64,000 bases of DNA. Origin: Takakia lepidozioides. Taxonomy: Eukaryota > Streptophyta > Takakiopsida > Takakiales > Takakiaceae. The number at the start of each line of letters is the position of its first letter. Position 1 is the first letter of the stretch. The position numbers and the translations under genes were made by a program. Positions 34,291-47,900 of the stretch are shown piece after piece. The DNA lies in assembly GCA_030704615.1 (NCBI GenBank), contig CM060734.1, forward strand, positions 58,234,042 through 58,298,041, given 5' to 3'. The notes under the pieces are model-generated. The model saw only the letters and a list, made by a program, of their open reading frames with translations. It searched no databases and was not told where the DNA came from.

Positions 34291-35264
34291 ACAGAAACCT
34301 GACCGGCCCTTTGGACGGAGGCTAACGGCCAATTTACAGTTTTGACCCCAGGTAGTTTTCACCCAATGTAATATGCTGACCACGGATCCCTCTTAACCCT
34401 TGTCGGGTTACTGGGTGGTGGGCGAAATCATTATTCAATCCGATCCTACCAAGACAATGCCTCCAGTCAATGAAGCTCATCCTCCCTCAACTGTCATCCA
34501 TCCAGCGAACGTGGTTTACAAGCTAGATCATCCACGGGACTGATCTACTACATCCAGACCAGATGAACAGAGATTCGGCAGAGATTTAGCGTCCGTCTGC
34601 ACATCCCAAGACAAAGCTCCACGCAAATCCAATTCGTCCAAGTGTGCAACGTACAAGTCACGTGACACGAAAAATTGTCAGCGTCTCGCCCGTCGATTGA
34701 AAAGATCGCACGGTGGTTGTATGCTGTAGTACACGCTATTTAAGTACCGCCGCAGCTTTGACCAGCCACAGTAACTCTGACCGTTGACTGCCAGTTCCAT
34801 CAGGACAAACCGGCCGTAGCCAGTTCTTCCCGGGCACACAGCCGTCGATATCTCCCACATGTGGACAGGATTGCAGGAACTCGATTCCCGGGGCCCTGGA
34901 TATCCGGTATTTACTAGGCTATGATAGTCTTACGATTGACGGACCCTACACAACGCATCAATTGCATGCGCGTTACAGACCTACGCTCTCGCATCGTATC
35001 ATACCGTACGGTCAATATACCTATCATGTATGTGTATTCGAGTTCAAACCCTGTAGGCTGTGGAAGGGGTACTTTTACATCCGTAGGACGGTCAAAGTGA
35101 GTGACAGGCTTTGAGAGGGCAAAGCATTCAAGTGAATTGAAGAGTGAGTGTAAGAGGCAGTGATGATGCAGGAGCTTTATGCTGCCTGTGACCCCAGGGC
35201 CCAATTAGTATATCCTGCATGATCCTGTTTTTTTTCCTTTTTTCTGAGCTGAATAAGTTGACAA
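34291..35264. other. Intergenic stretch, no gene seen
   Basis: No coding similarity, RNA gene or clear repeat was identified on either strand. Confidence 0.45.
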
Positions 35265-35480
35265 CCAGCATGTAGCCCAGTGGTAATGGGCACATACCAC
35301 GTTGGATGTGGTTGTGGGTTCAAACCACCGTCTGGTGTGTCATGAAGGTGTCCGTCCACCTTCCTATAAGCGGTAAGAAATAAAAAAGAGTTGGACTAAT
35401 AAATAAATTAAAAATAAATAAATAAAAGTTAAGGCCACTGTCCCCCTTGCCTAGGGAAAAAAAAAAAAAAAAAAAAAAAA
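35265..35480 (+). mobile_element. tRNA-derived SINE with A-rich tail
   Basis: TAGCCCAGTGGTAATGGGC (about 35273-35291) resembles a tRNA A box and D-arm, and GGGTTCAAACCACC (about 35316-35329) resembles the B box and T-arm. About 40 bp separate them. A short tRNA-unrelated body follows, then an aaataaataaa tail and a poly-A run ending near 35480. The layout is that of a plant SINE. Exact ends and the target duplication were not resolved. Confidence 0.7.
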
Positions 35481-36085
35481 CAAGTTACCTGTAAATAAGG
35501 ACCAGCAAGGGCACCTCTGTTAAATTATTATTAATTTTAAACAGCTTCTGTTGGTCTTTATGTCTTCCCCCGCAAGGTTATTTTTTCCTTGCTTGTCCTC
35601 TTTTAAATTTATTCCTATTTTTATTCCAGATAAAAATAAATGTCACAGATTAATATTAATTTAAAAGTCACCAAAAACATAAAGTCACATGCTCTTCCCT
35701 GATGAGAGAGACTAACTTAGAGTGCCCATGTATTTTCGAGTAACGTGAACGGTGAGAATATATGTTTGGATATGATTGAGGTGTCCAATAAAAATATAGA
35801 TAAATCAATCACACATGGTAAATTGTTTTTCTCCTTACCTTATTAAATAAAATTATTCACCCCTGTTCTGCAGATAAAATAAAATTATAGTCTATATTTT
35901 TGACATATTCATTATGTATTTTAATTTCCAAAAATGAAGCGACAGCTGGCACACTTGAGGCCCTTTCTAGAGGAATGGGAAAAAAGAACCCCCTTTCATT
36001 TATGAGCCATCAAACTGTCGGAACCGCAGACTGCAGGGCCACGAAACCAGTTATGTACCAAACATTACATATTATGTATGAGTTA
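35481..36085. other. AT-rich intergenic stretch, no gene seen
   Basis: Low GC and frequent stops in all frames; nothing recognisable apart from the SINE-like B box that follows it. Confidence 0.45.
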
Positions 36086-36160
36086 CATATTACACCCGAC
36101 AAGGTAGCAGGATTTGAGCCCAGCGTCACGTAGGTGGCACACATATGATGACAGGATATT
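36086..36160 (-). mobile_element. tRNA-derived SINE-like fragment
   Basis: The phrase 'aaggtagcaggatttgagccca' (36090-36121) matches that at 9811-9831. On the minus strand it gives a B-box-like GGGCTCAAATCC. It is a second, more degraded member of the family at 9680-9870. Confidence 0.4.
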
Positions 36161-36260
36161 AAGAGCACATCTGGGGTCTGGAATATATATATATATATAC
36201 TTAATATTCAACAGAAAACGAAGTATTCGGGTTTCATCAAAAAAAAAAAAAAAGGAATTC
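36161..36260. repeat. TA microsatellite and A-run
   Basis: A (ta)n tract at 36184-36199 and a poly-A run at 36239-36254. Confidence 0.8.
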
Positions 36261-36610
36261 CATTCTGCTGAGATGGTACATTGCTTAGCGGGATAATGAA
36301 TGGTTACACGTGTGATTAGCGTTGATTCAAACAGTATTGGGCGGCCTCCTTAATAACTCCAAGTCAAAGACATGAAGAAGCATGTGCGGTCACAGCCTTC
36401 CAAGTTCCACATACTTGAAGCCTGCTTCCGCACACACACTGCCCTGCTCTGCTGCAGGTATGTACACACAAGTTCTTGTGCACTCACAGCGATTGGGTGG
36501 GTGTGTAAAGCGTACAGAGCTTGTGTTTAAGTCTCTGACAGCGCCAGAGTGGGGGCGGTTTAATGACGGGCAGCAAGCAAGCCAAAACAAGTTCAAAGCG
36601 TTGTCAGGAC

Positions 36611-37108
36611 CAGTGTTGGACTGGTATATAGGTGAAGGACTGGTATAAAGTACTGGTATATGCACTGGTATTAGATACCAGACCAAGTCTGGTATCGGTT
36701 GGGGGAATACTTGGTCATATACCAGACCAGCCTGGTATCAGTTTTATCATACAAGCCACAATACCAATACTCCCCCGCGGTCTACCTCATTTACTCTGGT
36801 ATGTGTACCATATTAATTTATGTGTACATTTGCCTCCATATTTGTATTTACTTCTAAAGCCATCTTGAATTACAAGTTTATCAAACAGCCAGTATCAAGT
36901 GAAAATAAATATAATACACATAAAGGATGATACCAGAGTTGATATCTCATACCAGCTGGTATTGTGGTCATGTTACTCATACTCATACCAGTATGTGGAA
37001 AAATATACATCCACCATTATATAGACCAGACTGGTACCAGGCGTATCACAAAGTTTGCATACCAGGACCAGTCTGGTATTTAAAAACTTGATACCAGGTC
37101 CAACACTG
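36611..37108. mobile_element. hAT-type MITE with 8-bp target duplication
   Basis: This 498-bp element has terminal inverted repeats CAGTGTTGGAC...GTCCAACACTG, followed inward by TGGTAT/ATACCA. It is flanked by a perfect 8-bp direct repeat GTCAGGAC (36603-36610 and 37109-37116). CAGTG termini and 8-bp duplications are hallmarks of the hAT superfamily. It has no transposase reading frame. The interior is packed with TGGTAT and ATACCA words in both orientations, so it can fold extensively. Confidence 0.85.
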
Positions 37109-37116
37109 GTCAGGAC

Positions 37117-37956
37117 TCAGCAATTCCTTTGTCAACTTTCTCTCTCTGAATGCATACCAGTGTTTTTTTTTTCATATTTCCAAAATCGCTGGCGGGGCCA
37201 CCTGTGAATTCCACCGAGTGCCCATGTGGCGAGAATATCGAGGTGACAAAGTTAGAAAAGTGGCTATATTCCAGGTGTCACGTTATCATTGGTCCACGTC
37301 AGAAAATTAGGCTCCTGAAATTTATCTCCTGGTGCTTTTTGGCGAAAATCTCAGATTTTACCCCCCCCCCGTAATCCCTTTGTACAAGTAGCTGACCGAG
37401 TTTCCAGGTCGAAATCTGGCGATTTTTCGCCAGAAAGAAAAACACTGCTGCAGACCACCCTGGACTCTGGAGCAGGCTGGCACCAGTGTTTTTCTTAAGA
37501 AATTTGGAAAACAGCACGAGTGGCTACAGAGTTTTGCAGAAAATAGCGGTACATTCTGTTCATCCGCTAAAACTCATCCACCTCTGTACCATAATCCATT
37601 TATATCATCCATGTTTGGCGAATTCATCCATAATTTATTTTTTATTCTGAGAGATTTGGAGATTTCATCCATAGAAAGGCAGGGGATTTGCGACAGAATA
37701 TTCTATTTTATTTTATTTTTTGGGGTCGAAATCTGGCAGAAATTCGCCAATAAAAAAACCTTCAAACTTCATATGGTGTTGTATAGAACTTATTCGGACT
37801 AGGGGTAAGATCAGAATGTTCCCCACCAAACTAGAAGCTGTTTTGAGGATTACTTACCCGGGCATAGGCAGATATTTCTTAGTCTATGGCAAGATGTTGG
37901 ATACTATCATATTCCGAATAACTCAATCCTTGTTTCTGCCCACAATAGGGGTAATG
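37117..37956. other. Repeat-derived AT-rich region with CAGTGTTTTT ends
   Basis: CAGTGTTTTTTTTTTC (37159), GAAAGAAAAACACTG (ending near 37448) and CAGTGTTTTTCTTAAG (37488) suggest degraded terminal repeats of further hAT-like elements. I could not find matching target duplications. A run of ten C lies near 37362. No gene was recognised. Confidence 0.45.
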
Positions 37957-38120
37957 GACGGGTATTGCCTTTGGCAATACCAGCTGGTCCGGTTATTAAT
38001 CCTAGTATTGGAATTGCCCATACCAGCCGGTTCGTATTAACCCTAGTATTACAATAGCCAATACCAGCCGGGTCGGTTATTCAATACCCTGGTTGATATC
38101 TGGTCAGACCCTATATACCA
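37957..38120. repeat. Short tandem repeat of an 'ataccagccgg...cctagtatt' unit
   Basis: Three partly degenerate units of roughly 50-60 bp, each containing 'taccagc.ggt.cggttatt', run to about 38095. They end in ATACCAGTCCAACACT, similar to the terminal repeat of the MITE at 36611-37108, so they are probably part of a related, rearranged element. Confidence 0.6.
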
Positions 38121-38536
38121 GTCCAACACTCATATGAACGGACCTCAAGGGCAGGTCTGCGCTGCCAAAGATGTTTTTAAGAAACAAAATGAGAAGCCCA
38201 AAACGGGCCTGGTGGGTACTTAAGGGTTAAGTATACTTGGAAACGTGGGACAATACTACATGTTCTACATGGGCAACAATTGATCCTGAAGATCAATGGT
38301 CATGGTCATTAACACTGCGTTTATTATTGATTGATAGTACTTACCCTAAGTGAGACTGAATTTCTCATTATCTGTGTAACGAAGCACAAATGTACCCCTG
38401 CCTAGCTGCAGTTGGCCATGTTACAGGCACCACTTCAGTGTTGTTACTACAGAGCCATGGAAGCAGGAGTCTACTGAATCTCTTCATGAGTTTGGTAGTC
38501 AAACTGATGACTTCAGACTGAAGATTAAAGTGAAAT
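38121..38536. other. Intergenic stretch, no gene seen
   Basis: No coding or RNA feature was recognised. Confidence 0.5.
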
Positions 38537-38752
38537 TTACCCTCCAAGAACAGTACTCACGTTCTGAAGCAATACGTCGATGGTTATGCTATTTGGATCC
38601 TTGGGCTCTTGCTCATCCTTGAAGCCCACAGCATTTGTCACCTCAACTATTTTACAGAGCCATCCACTAATCGGCAACTCTGCAGCTTTACCATGCTTCA
38701 CCCTATTGTGCATGCTGCCTCCCATCCAAAGAGAAACCTCTGTTGCATACAA
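38537..38752 (-). other. Open frame of unknown identity, 3' of RIC1
   Basis: A minus-strand frame ending at a TAA reads coherently (KHGKAAELPISGWLCKIVEV; PNSITIDVLLQNV). It lies about 230 bp past the last RIC1-like coding sequence. It could be a terminal exon of RIC1 not present in the relatives I know, part of another gene, or noncoding. No domain was recognised. Confidence 0.3.
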
Positions 38753-38978
38753 AAGTCAAGCAAATAATTAAAAGTCTTATGCAAGCTGTGTTAGAATTAG
38801 TAAGGCTCCAACACTTTCGCCCTTACTTGCTGGTTTTATGGCCAATTGGCCACAGAACACTAAATTTAAGTTACGTGTGGCCTGCTCTACACGAAAACAC
38901 AACAGCTGCACCAGACAGAATATTTTGTTGCAGATAAGATGAACTGTCAAATTGCTGCACACTGATACTTAGAGCATT

Positions 38979-41900
38979 TCAGCATACACAACATCGTCCC
39001 ACACGATTGCTTCGGGTAATCCTGGACCAGAGATGTGCTTCAGGCAGCTTAAGCACTCGCGCTATTTCAATGAAAATATTCCTTACTGTGCTGGATAAAG
39101 CGTGTGACATAAAGATGAAGTCGAGATCTAGAGGCGGCTTACACTGAGTTGCAGCCTGTAGGTCACGCTCAAGCACCACAAGGAGCTCTTCAAATTCCCC
39201 ATAATTCTCCTGAGACTGCAGGCAGTACATAAACAAGCAGGTGCATTGGAAACATTTATGAACGATAATGGCAACATCAAGTGTGGGTGGAAACCAAAGT
39301 AAATATACAAACTGCACCTGTAGAGTGGTGCTGTAGGCATGCCATAGCCGCATATCTCCACGGAATACCTCGAACAATACCTTCAAACTCCAGAATTACA
39401 CATCAAAAGAGTTGGAGAGTTGATTGAGGAGAGACAATGGCATACATACAGAAGGCATAGCAAAAATAGTACAACTGTTGTTTCTTGTGTACAGGCTTTA
39501 GCATGGAATAGAGAAAAGACCAGCTAAAATCAGTAAGCATAAAGAGAGAGCCAGCAACGATACATAACCGTAAACTACTGGACTTCCTCAATCTCAACCC
39601 TCCAAATCACACCCAAAAAATAATTCCACAGGAAAACAGAAACTCACCACTCATAGAAGACAAACCATCTCACAATTATAAGCAATTCACAAGTCTATCT
39701 TATACCTCAACGCGTCTTAAGAGTGTGGCAAGAACTACAATCCACTCTCGAAAGCCAACAGTGCGCATGTGTGCAAGCAGAAACTCAGCATCCAACCGAC
39801 CCTGCAACTCATTCATGCCCAGCTGCAACCACAACACAAAGGAATGTGGGAGAGTACACTCAAAAGCCCCTGGTAGTGCAAAGGAAGGGGGTACGGATGG
39901 GAGGAGAAGAAAATGAAGCCCACTTGGTATCACGGAAAACTCTTTTGAGAAGCGCAAGTTAATACTAGCCTTCCAGAATTTTTCAGTATTTACACTAGAC
40001 CCAAGGAAGGCCATGCCTTTTGGCAATTGTCTCGCACCTCCCGAACTGAATGAGGGGAGATTCACTTTTTTTCGTTTCCGTCACCCAAAAGAGTACCTAT
40101 TGCATGGGTCAGAAATGTTTGCCATCCTCATCCTCATGCCCACAACTCAAACACGTGTGGTCTCTCTTTGTAGCCTATGTAGCTGTGTTAGGAGAGTGCA
40201 ACCTCCCCCTGCCCCGATGATTGACAGGATGCATTTGAAGAATTCCTCTGGCTGTTGCTGCTTCAACAAAATTCCACTTGATTTCAGCTATTGAAAGACC
40301 CTGCTGAGGCATTTGAGTTCAGTGGCTATTTAGTTCCCTAGGTTCTTGTTTTTGCAGCTCTGCATCTTCTTGCTCTTTCTTGGAAGTGATTGCTTTGAAT
40401 AGTCTCCCTAATTAGGCTGCACTCCGGGTGATTCAGGTGGTAGTCCCTAAGGATTAGTAGTTCTTGGCTAGCCAAGATTGTGAGAACATTTTCAAGTTTA
40501 TAAACTTTGTGCTGGTGTGCTTTTCCGTTTCCTCCTTCGAGTTTTTGGAATTACTGAAAAGGGAGGCAAAAGGACAACCTGGGATATTTTCCCTCTACCT
40601 TGCCACAAAAAAAGAACAAAGGAGAGTCAAGTAAGAAAGATGAAAGAGGCATGTACCTTGTAACCAATTATTTGAAGAGCAGAAGAGAAGTCTTCCAAAC
40701 GGGCTGACTTTCCTCGCTCCGTGCGCAGAAATGCCTGCCATATCATCCGCCAGTTAAAATGGGTGTGAATGTTTACAACCTCCCCCAGCAGCGAATAAGA
40801 TCAAACCGTTCCAGTCAATCTTCCCTTCCTCCTCTCTTTCTCACTGCTCTTCTCCAGCACAGTGTGACACCGCAAGTTTGGACTAGACCAGCAGTGCTGC
40901 AATCAACATTGTGATTTATAGTATGATGTCTAAACATCTAGAACTTGGAAAAGTGCCAATTGGGGTTTCTCTCACAGTACCATGCTGATAAAAGTTGACT
41001 ATCCAAAAAAGAATTTGCAGCATTACCAGGTTTTTACTGTCATACACTGCCAACTTACAGTCAGGTCGAATTGTGTTCCCTTCACAAAAGCCACAAGCTC
41101 CCGCAACTCCTTCCTACCCATAAGATGGATGGCATGGTCCTCCAGTATCGTCTTTACTGTGGCATAATTCATATCTGTTGCCACCATTGGAGTGCTGCAG
41201 AAAGCCCAACATAGATACTACGAAGTTAGACAAAATACTATAACTTCGGCTGATTAAGAAAGACACTGCACCTTCACCTTCACCTTCCTTCTGCGTCTCT
41301 AAGGCCCCAGAGAACTTACTGAAAACAGCACCAGTGGCACATTCCGATGATTGTGATCCGTATAAATGGGAATAGAAATATGCCTGGAGGTCAAGCCCAA
41401 GAAGAAGGATGAAAAAAGACTGTTACTGTATCGATCAGCTTCCTTCTCTGCAAATTCACCCTCTCTCCCACATCGTAGCAAGAAACGCACCTGACAGCAT
41501 ATCACTCAGTCAAAAGCCTCACCGAGTAGTGTTTAGAAACGCACTCAAAACACCTCCATGCAACACTCCGAGATGTATGTAGTACATTCGCTAATATTAA
41601 TCATCTCTTTCTACAAATGTTGTCAACTTGCTCTTTGATAGAATCAATTGTGCTTCCTGGAAGACTTTCAACCCCAAATACAGGTCAAAGGGGTTGAACC
41701 ACCGGTACAAAACCAAACAGTAGTAAACATGTTTGGCCTGCTAGTTGTATCAAACATAGGACAGAAGAGAGGGAGAAAAAAGCACACCAATTCTCCTGCG
41801 AGCTCGTACATCGAAACTTCCAGGGTGGCCTGCATCATCATGCCCCCAACCGTGAAGTGTGGTTGGGCATATTTCTTAAGAGTTTTAACATCATCTGAGG

Positions 41901-44900
41901 AAAGACAGACTGCACAGAGAGGGAGAGAGTGAGAGGGAATGCCCTTTCGTATTTTGACTATACAAACAAGAAAATGTGTCACAATTGTGTTTGCCAGTGT
42001 TAGAATCACATTAGGAGCTTAAAAGATGTCATCATGTATCTCCAAACGCATCTATTCTTTTCCCTTCTCTGGCTCTCCTCTAACTACGACTGAATTGTCT
42101 GCCTACTGCACATCCGCACGTGGATTCAATCGTAGCAAACAGTTTCTCACTCTCCTCACCTGATTCATAGCCTGATAGAGTAGCGAAAGCAAAAACATCA
42201 TGAAACTGAATGCCAATGGAGGGGACAGGGGGAACACCTTGAGTAAGCGAAGAGCACTCTGCTGGCTTATTGTTGATCCTTCCAGTTTCTCAATGACCTG
42301 ACCAGAAATTCACATCTCAACTTCCTGTATCCCAGCTGTTTAGATTGACAGACCCTCCTTCCTACCCACTACAGTCCCCTAGGTTCAACCTGACCCACTT
42401 TCAATTTCTAGCTCCTGTAGAATTGGACAGACTAGAATTTTTGAACCAAATTTAGTGGTTGGGAACTGCAGGATCATCTATCTCTATTTCCTATAGCGTA
42501 AGTTCCCCTCACCAAGATGTAACAAGTGGCTGTGCGGTACAAACCCTTCTGAAAACACTTTTCAAACAACCTGCCACCAAAGCAAGATGGAGAGTCAGCA
42601 AACAACACGGTTCCATGAAGGTTTCTCTCAAATAAATTTGCAGAGAACAGTCCATTCAAAGCATACTGCAGTATCACTTACTGTGTATTAAGGAACAGCA
42701 GAGCTTCAAAAGTCTGTGGCTCTACTTGCCAAGCAGCATAGAAATCACTTGACCACACAGGAGATGAGCTCATTTTGCAATCTCACTTAGTCCACTCACC
42801 TCCCTTGAATCCTCCTTTTGTCCTTCCTATAAAGAGAGACTGGTGCCAAATCAGATCCACGTGTGGAGGAGTACATACTCAGTTGACTTGCCGGCCACAG
42901 CAAAAAGCTCAGGCCAATGGCGACTATCCGTCTTCCGTGCTACGCTAACCAAAACATCCAAATACTCCGAGAAATTGTGAATCAAATTGCAGACTTGCTG
43001 CAACAACAATGGAATGGTCCTCTTCACCGGACCAGCTGTCCCCCGCTTTTTGTTCATATTCTGACTGCATAGACAAAAATAACCCAACCAAGAAGCTATG
43101 ACAGGCCGGACCAGAGTGGAAAGAGCTTGATGGTGGAGTACAGCCTTGCTGTCTGTACATTTCCTTTACGTCAAGAACAAGCTAACAAACCCACCCCTGC
43201 TGCAGCTAACCACGGAAGTCTTTATCATCCTCATATACTGCTTTATGCGGACTTCCGTCATTAAGCAAACATAGGGGTTACATAGGCCAAAACAAGCTGA
43301 AGTGGAAGATTCAAAACTGACGATGTGCATTACCTGGACATTATGGCATCAAATACAGTGAAAAGAAGCCATTCCAGTGAATGCGAGAAGTGGGGCCTGC
43401 CTTCTGACAACCTTGCCAGCTGAACTGCCTCCTCCACTTTGTTCCTCTGGACATGAAGGTTAACCAATCCACAACACAGATTCATACAGTTCTACCAACT
43501 CCATTTGAAAGAAACAATCCTATGGCGAGATAGCGAGACAAAGAAAGGAAAGAAAAACTTAAAACCCACGGCAGGGTTCTGTGAGCCCCTAAGTTAGAGA
43601 GAAAAGAGAGACAAGACAAAGAAGATCTTTAGTTAAGTCCATGAGAGGCCAGAGGGCCATACAACACAGGAGGAGAGAAGAACAAGAAATTTTCCGTCCA
43701 CAGCGAGCGCGACAGAGATTAGCACCCTTGGCATCCTCTGTTGCCTTTTGTGGCCTCTTGATCATTGGGGATCTTTTCCACTAGATTGAGGTGTGTTACG
43801 TGAGGAGGTTTTCTACTAACAGTTCATCTGTGGTCTTGCTATAGTGTCCACTATGTTGCAGTTCCTGTCATAGAGTCATTTGAATTTTCAAGTGCCCTTC
43901 AAGCCAACAGCCAGAAGGAGGGCAGGCAGGTGGCGCCGTGCACCCAGGTCTCAAGGAGGGGGCTCTGTCCTGGAGACCACTTTGGTTTCCACTCCTACCT
44001 TCAGTGGCCTGACCAGATCAACCCACCTTCAGAGCTAACGGGAGACTGAGGACCCCACCCCTCGGCGTGTTATAGGATTCTTCCAAGCAGCTTCATGTCA
44101 GAGCATTCCTCTTCAGTCTGTACTAGGGCCTTTGGATCTGGAAGTGGCTTGTGCTGCAAGATGGATGTAGAGGTTGGGCTCCTTTTCCAGCTGCCACTTC
44201 CCCCTTTGTTATTGCCAGCTTTGCTAGGTATTTCTGGAAAGGTTTTCTCTGAAGTCTGGTCTGGGTCTTGGCCATCCCTCTTCATGAAATTCAAAAAGTT
44301 GCCTTCTCAGTTGTTGAGGTGCTTCATGTGGAGGTTTTCTCCTAAAGTTTTATATGAGGTCTTGCCCCTTTTAAGACAAACAGAAAAACAACAGAGAGAA
44401 TCACTGCCGATGTACTATCAACATCCTTATGTAACCAACAGCAGTAACAACAAGAGTCAAACCTGCAGCAGATGCCGAAGTAAGCAAGGCAAAATGGGTT
44501 GGGCTTGCGGAGTGGGTTCAAAGCAGGGCATATCAGCACAACCAGACAGAGAAAGACGCTGTGAGATCCCCACAATAACTCCAGCACCAGGACACAAACC
44601 AAGCGGGTAAACTTCCCGATCGAAGTCTAGCTCCGGATCCAGCTGCACAAGAATCAACACAGGTATTTAACTCAAAAAGTTACTTTCTAACTCTCTCTCT
44701 CCCCCTCCCCTATGAGGCACTCATCAGGCACTGCCTACAGTTCTTACCATCCTGCATGTGCCAGGAATTAGCAGAAAACGTCTGATGGTTGAGGAGGGTG
44801 GACAAATTCTTTCATAGACACAATCTAAGTACATAGATCTTTGGAAGATCCATGTACAGACAACATGGAGACCTGAACACCAGCTCTCAACTACTTCCAC

Positions 44901-47900
44901 GTCATCAGGGATGAGCAAATAAATAAATAAATGAGGACTCTTGCCGAAGCAAGGTAACCTATGGTGTCACTTCACCCCGAAGGGCTACTGCCTTCTGCTT
45001 GGAAGGTGGACACCGTAACCAAGGCATCGCGGTTGCCCAACCCTCCCCAAGGGAATCGAAACACATCAAGTACCGGTTGACCCAATTACCCCCCTTTATT
45101 GCTGGGTTGGCAACAATGGGTAACATCCAACATAGACCTATGTGGCTTTGAACCCACGACCACTTGTAAGGCGGCCTTGTGCCCTAACCACTGGGCCATC
45201 TGTTGGATGCTTCAGGGATACGCATATAGACATGCATCCTTAACTCCTGGAAGTTCTCCACATCCCTCACGAGGGCAGTAGACACCTGCCAAGTCAATTG
45301 TCACAGGGTACAGATTGAGACAGGGCAATGGAATGAAGACACTCACCAAGGCTAGGATCTGTCCTCTATACCCTGGAAGTAAACACAGTAGCATTTCTTT
45401 TCTCTAGTCATACATACTAATAGATCCAGGGTAGATACTATACAGTTTTCTTAATTTCTTTTTGTCAAGGACATAGCCACCAGTTCCATGGTGACACTTT
45501 CCAACTGTTCAAGTTCTTGGATCCAGATCCAAATACACAAGAAGTAACACTCTCCAAAGTGTGTTTTGACTGTTATACCCTCAAAATAGGTTGTGAATAA
45601 AAAGCAGAACAAACCTGAGGACCTAGATACTTTCCAAACACACATTACGCGAAAGCTTTAAGCAGCATGTCCAATATTGTATCACTTTCTATGACATGGA
45701 GATCAGAGCACTGTGCAAGGAATGATGAGTTGAAGCCAGGTCGCAATGAGCTTATTGAAAGAAACAGAGGACCATTTTTCGAACCTGAAGTAAGTCGTGG
45801 GCTTGACTTGTATCAGCACTGGACGAGGGATACCAAACCTGGCAACAAATTTCAATCAAATCCTCACTTTCTGATGACAACATGACAGCTACTTAACACC
45901 ATAGAGGCTACCAATTAAATTGCTACAAGACAGATCTTCATGCCTGGTGCCAAGAATCTTCTATTGCAGTCCTCAAATGTTCACAGCACAACAAACACAC
46001 CTGCATGCCACGATGACCGTAAGCCCACCACGGAACTTCTTTGATCAGGTCAGCTTCCTCCTTTGGCCGCCCACAACTCAGCCAGAAACGCTCAATGCCG
46101 GAAACAAGAAGGCGTTCATTCCCTTGGTCCAAGTCCAGCAAAGAGAGCTCTCCATCTGTGCGTAGAATGATGCACCTACAGGAAGTGTCACATTTATGTG
46201 CATTAGAACAGAAGCACACCGAGTGGCCTTCGTATTAAAATATCTGTCTCAAACTAAAAAAACTGTGGTCTAACAGAAGTACAATAATCATAAAGTGAAC
46301 CAAAGTCTCAGAAGACCCCATGACAACAGGGTTCCCCTTGAGTTTTGAGGGGTGACAACTGGTGAGCGCTTATGACAACATTCTGCATCTTTTGTATGTT
46401 CCAAGTTTAAAAAGGCACAGCAATTTTGGCAGGACAATTTACAAATGACTTGCTTCCAAGCTGATGCTCCACGCCCTCCATATATAAAACAGACGTAGAG
46501 GAGCAGATGGTACCTGGTCGGTTGCTTGGACACAGCTTCAGCAGACAACTCCCTCCCGCTGTCAGAATTGGGCCCAGCATGAGGACTATCCCATGCATTT
46601 GTAGTTAGCCCATCACCTGCCCCAATATTTGGTACAAAATGCATGGCAGCTGGGGGCTTCCTTGCACTCATAATTGAGAGGTCACGCACTGTGTACAGCT
46701 GTGGCACCACACAGATGCTTCAGAGCAGCTTACAAACAGCATAGAATCGAAATGAGGACTGGCAAGGTACTGGTTCATAGAGGAGACTTCATGGGGACAC
46801 CATCTATATTTCCTTGCATTACACCAGCAGGTGACTCCAACAATTTGTACCTTCTGGCTCAGACTAACCTGTACAGATGATGCCTTCAGTGGAGACAGTG
46901 TGCCTTGGACATGCACCTTGAACACGCAAACGTCAAAGGGAGGACATGTAACCAGAATGTAGTCTTGCCAGACATCCATAGCTATAGGCTTGCCTAGCAG
47001 CTGCTTGCGACACAGCAGCGAGGTTTCATCCAAATGGTAGCGTGGATACAGACTCAGCTCACACCTGCACTCTTGCAAAATTACGTCAACTCTCACAGAG
47101 AGATTGTGTGCACTGTGTTGGGCCTGTAGCATGGATGCAAAGCACCCAGTATAGATATACCTCCACCCTTATGGGAACCTATCCACACATATCCAACTTG
47201 TTTACTATGGCAGTCACTCTGAGGCATAACGTATGTACATGCACTTAAAGCATGTCTGAAAGCTGGCTTAGTCTCATGCTAGGAACCAAGAGGTCAAAGA
47301 GGCAGGGTGAAATAAGGACACCAGAAGTGTGGTTCTGAGTTCAGCAAGTCTCACGATTTTGACACCTCCCGGTAGTTGCACAGCACGACTATCTTCCCTA
47401 GCCACACGAGACCGACGCAATGCACTTGCCGCTCCTGTGTTACATCCCCAAACACCCGCCATTTTCTGGTCTGCAAATCGTAAAGAATCAGGCCCTGATG
47501 GCCCGCAATTGCAAGATAGGTCCCATCGGCTGCTACATGCATGACTGGCCAATTCACCCCAATATATGATTGCTGCAGTACCATAAAGACAGTTAGCAAA
47601 CAAATGACAGCACATCAAAAGATAAACGGATCTTGAAGGTTCTCGTACAATACCTTTAACTGCACTAGCGACCTTTAACCAAGCAGCCAAACTACAAATT
47701 GGAATGTTGTTCGAAGTCGCTCACTGAGGAACTTAAGGAGAAGGGGCGGGGTGGAGGAGGCGGGAGACACATGGAGAGCTTAGTCGTGAGACCAAAGCTG
47801 ATTGTACCTGATCCTCATGAGACCTGCTTAGCAAGAGGGAGGAGGAAGTAAAGATACAGAGAAAATAGACGCACACAAACAGTCCGGTAGACAAATAGGA

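Noticed and set aside
37159-37448. Second MITE with CAGTGTTTTT ends
   Set aside because: The ends look inverted, but the arms are mostly homopolymer and no target duplication was found, so it is not called as a separate element.
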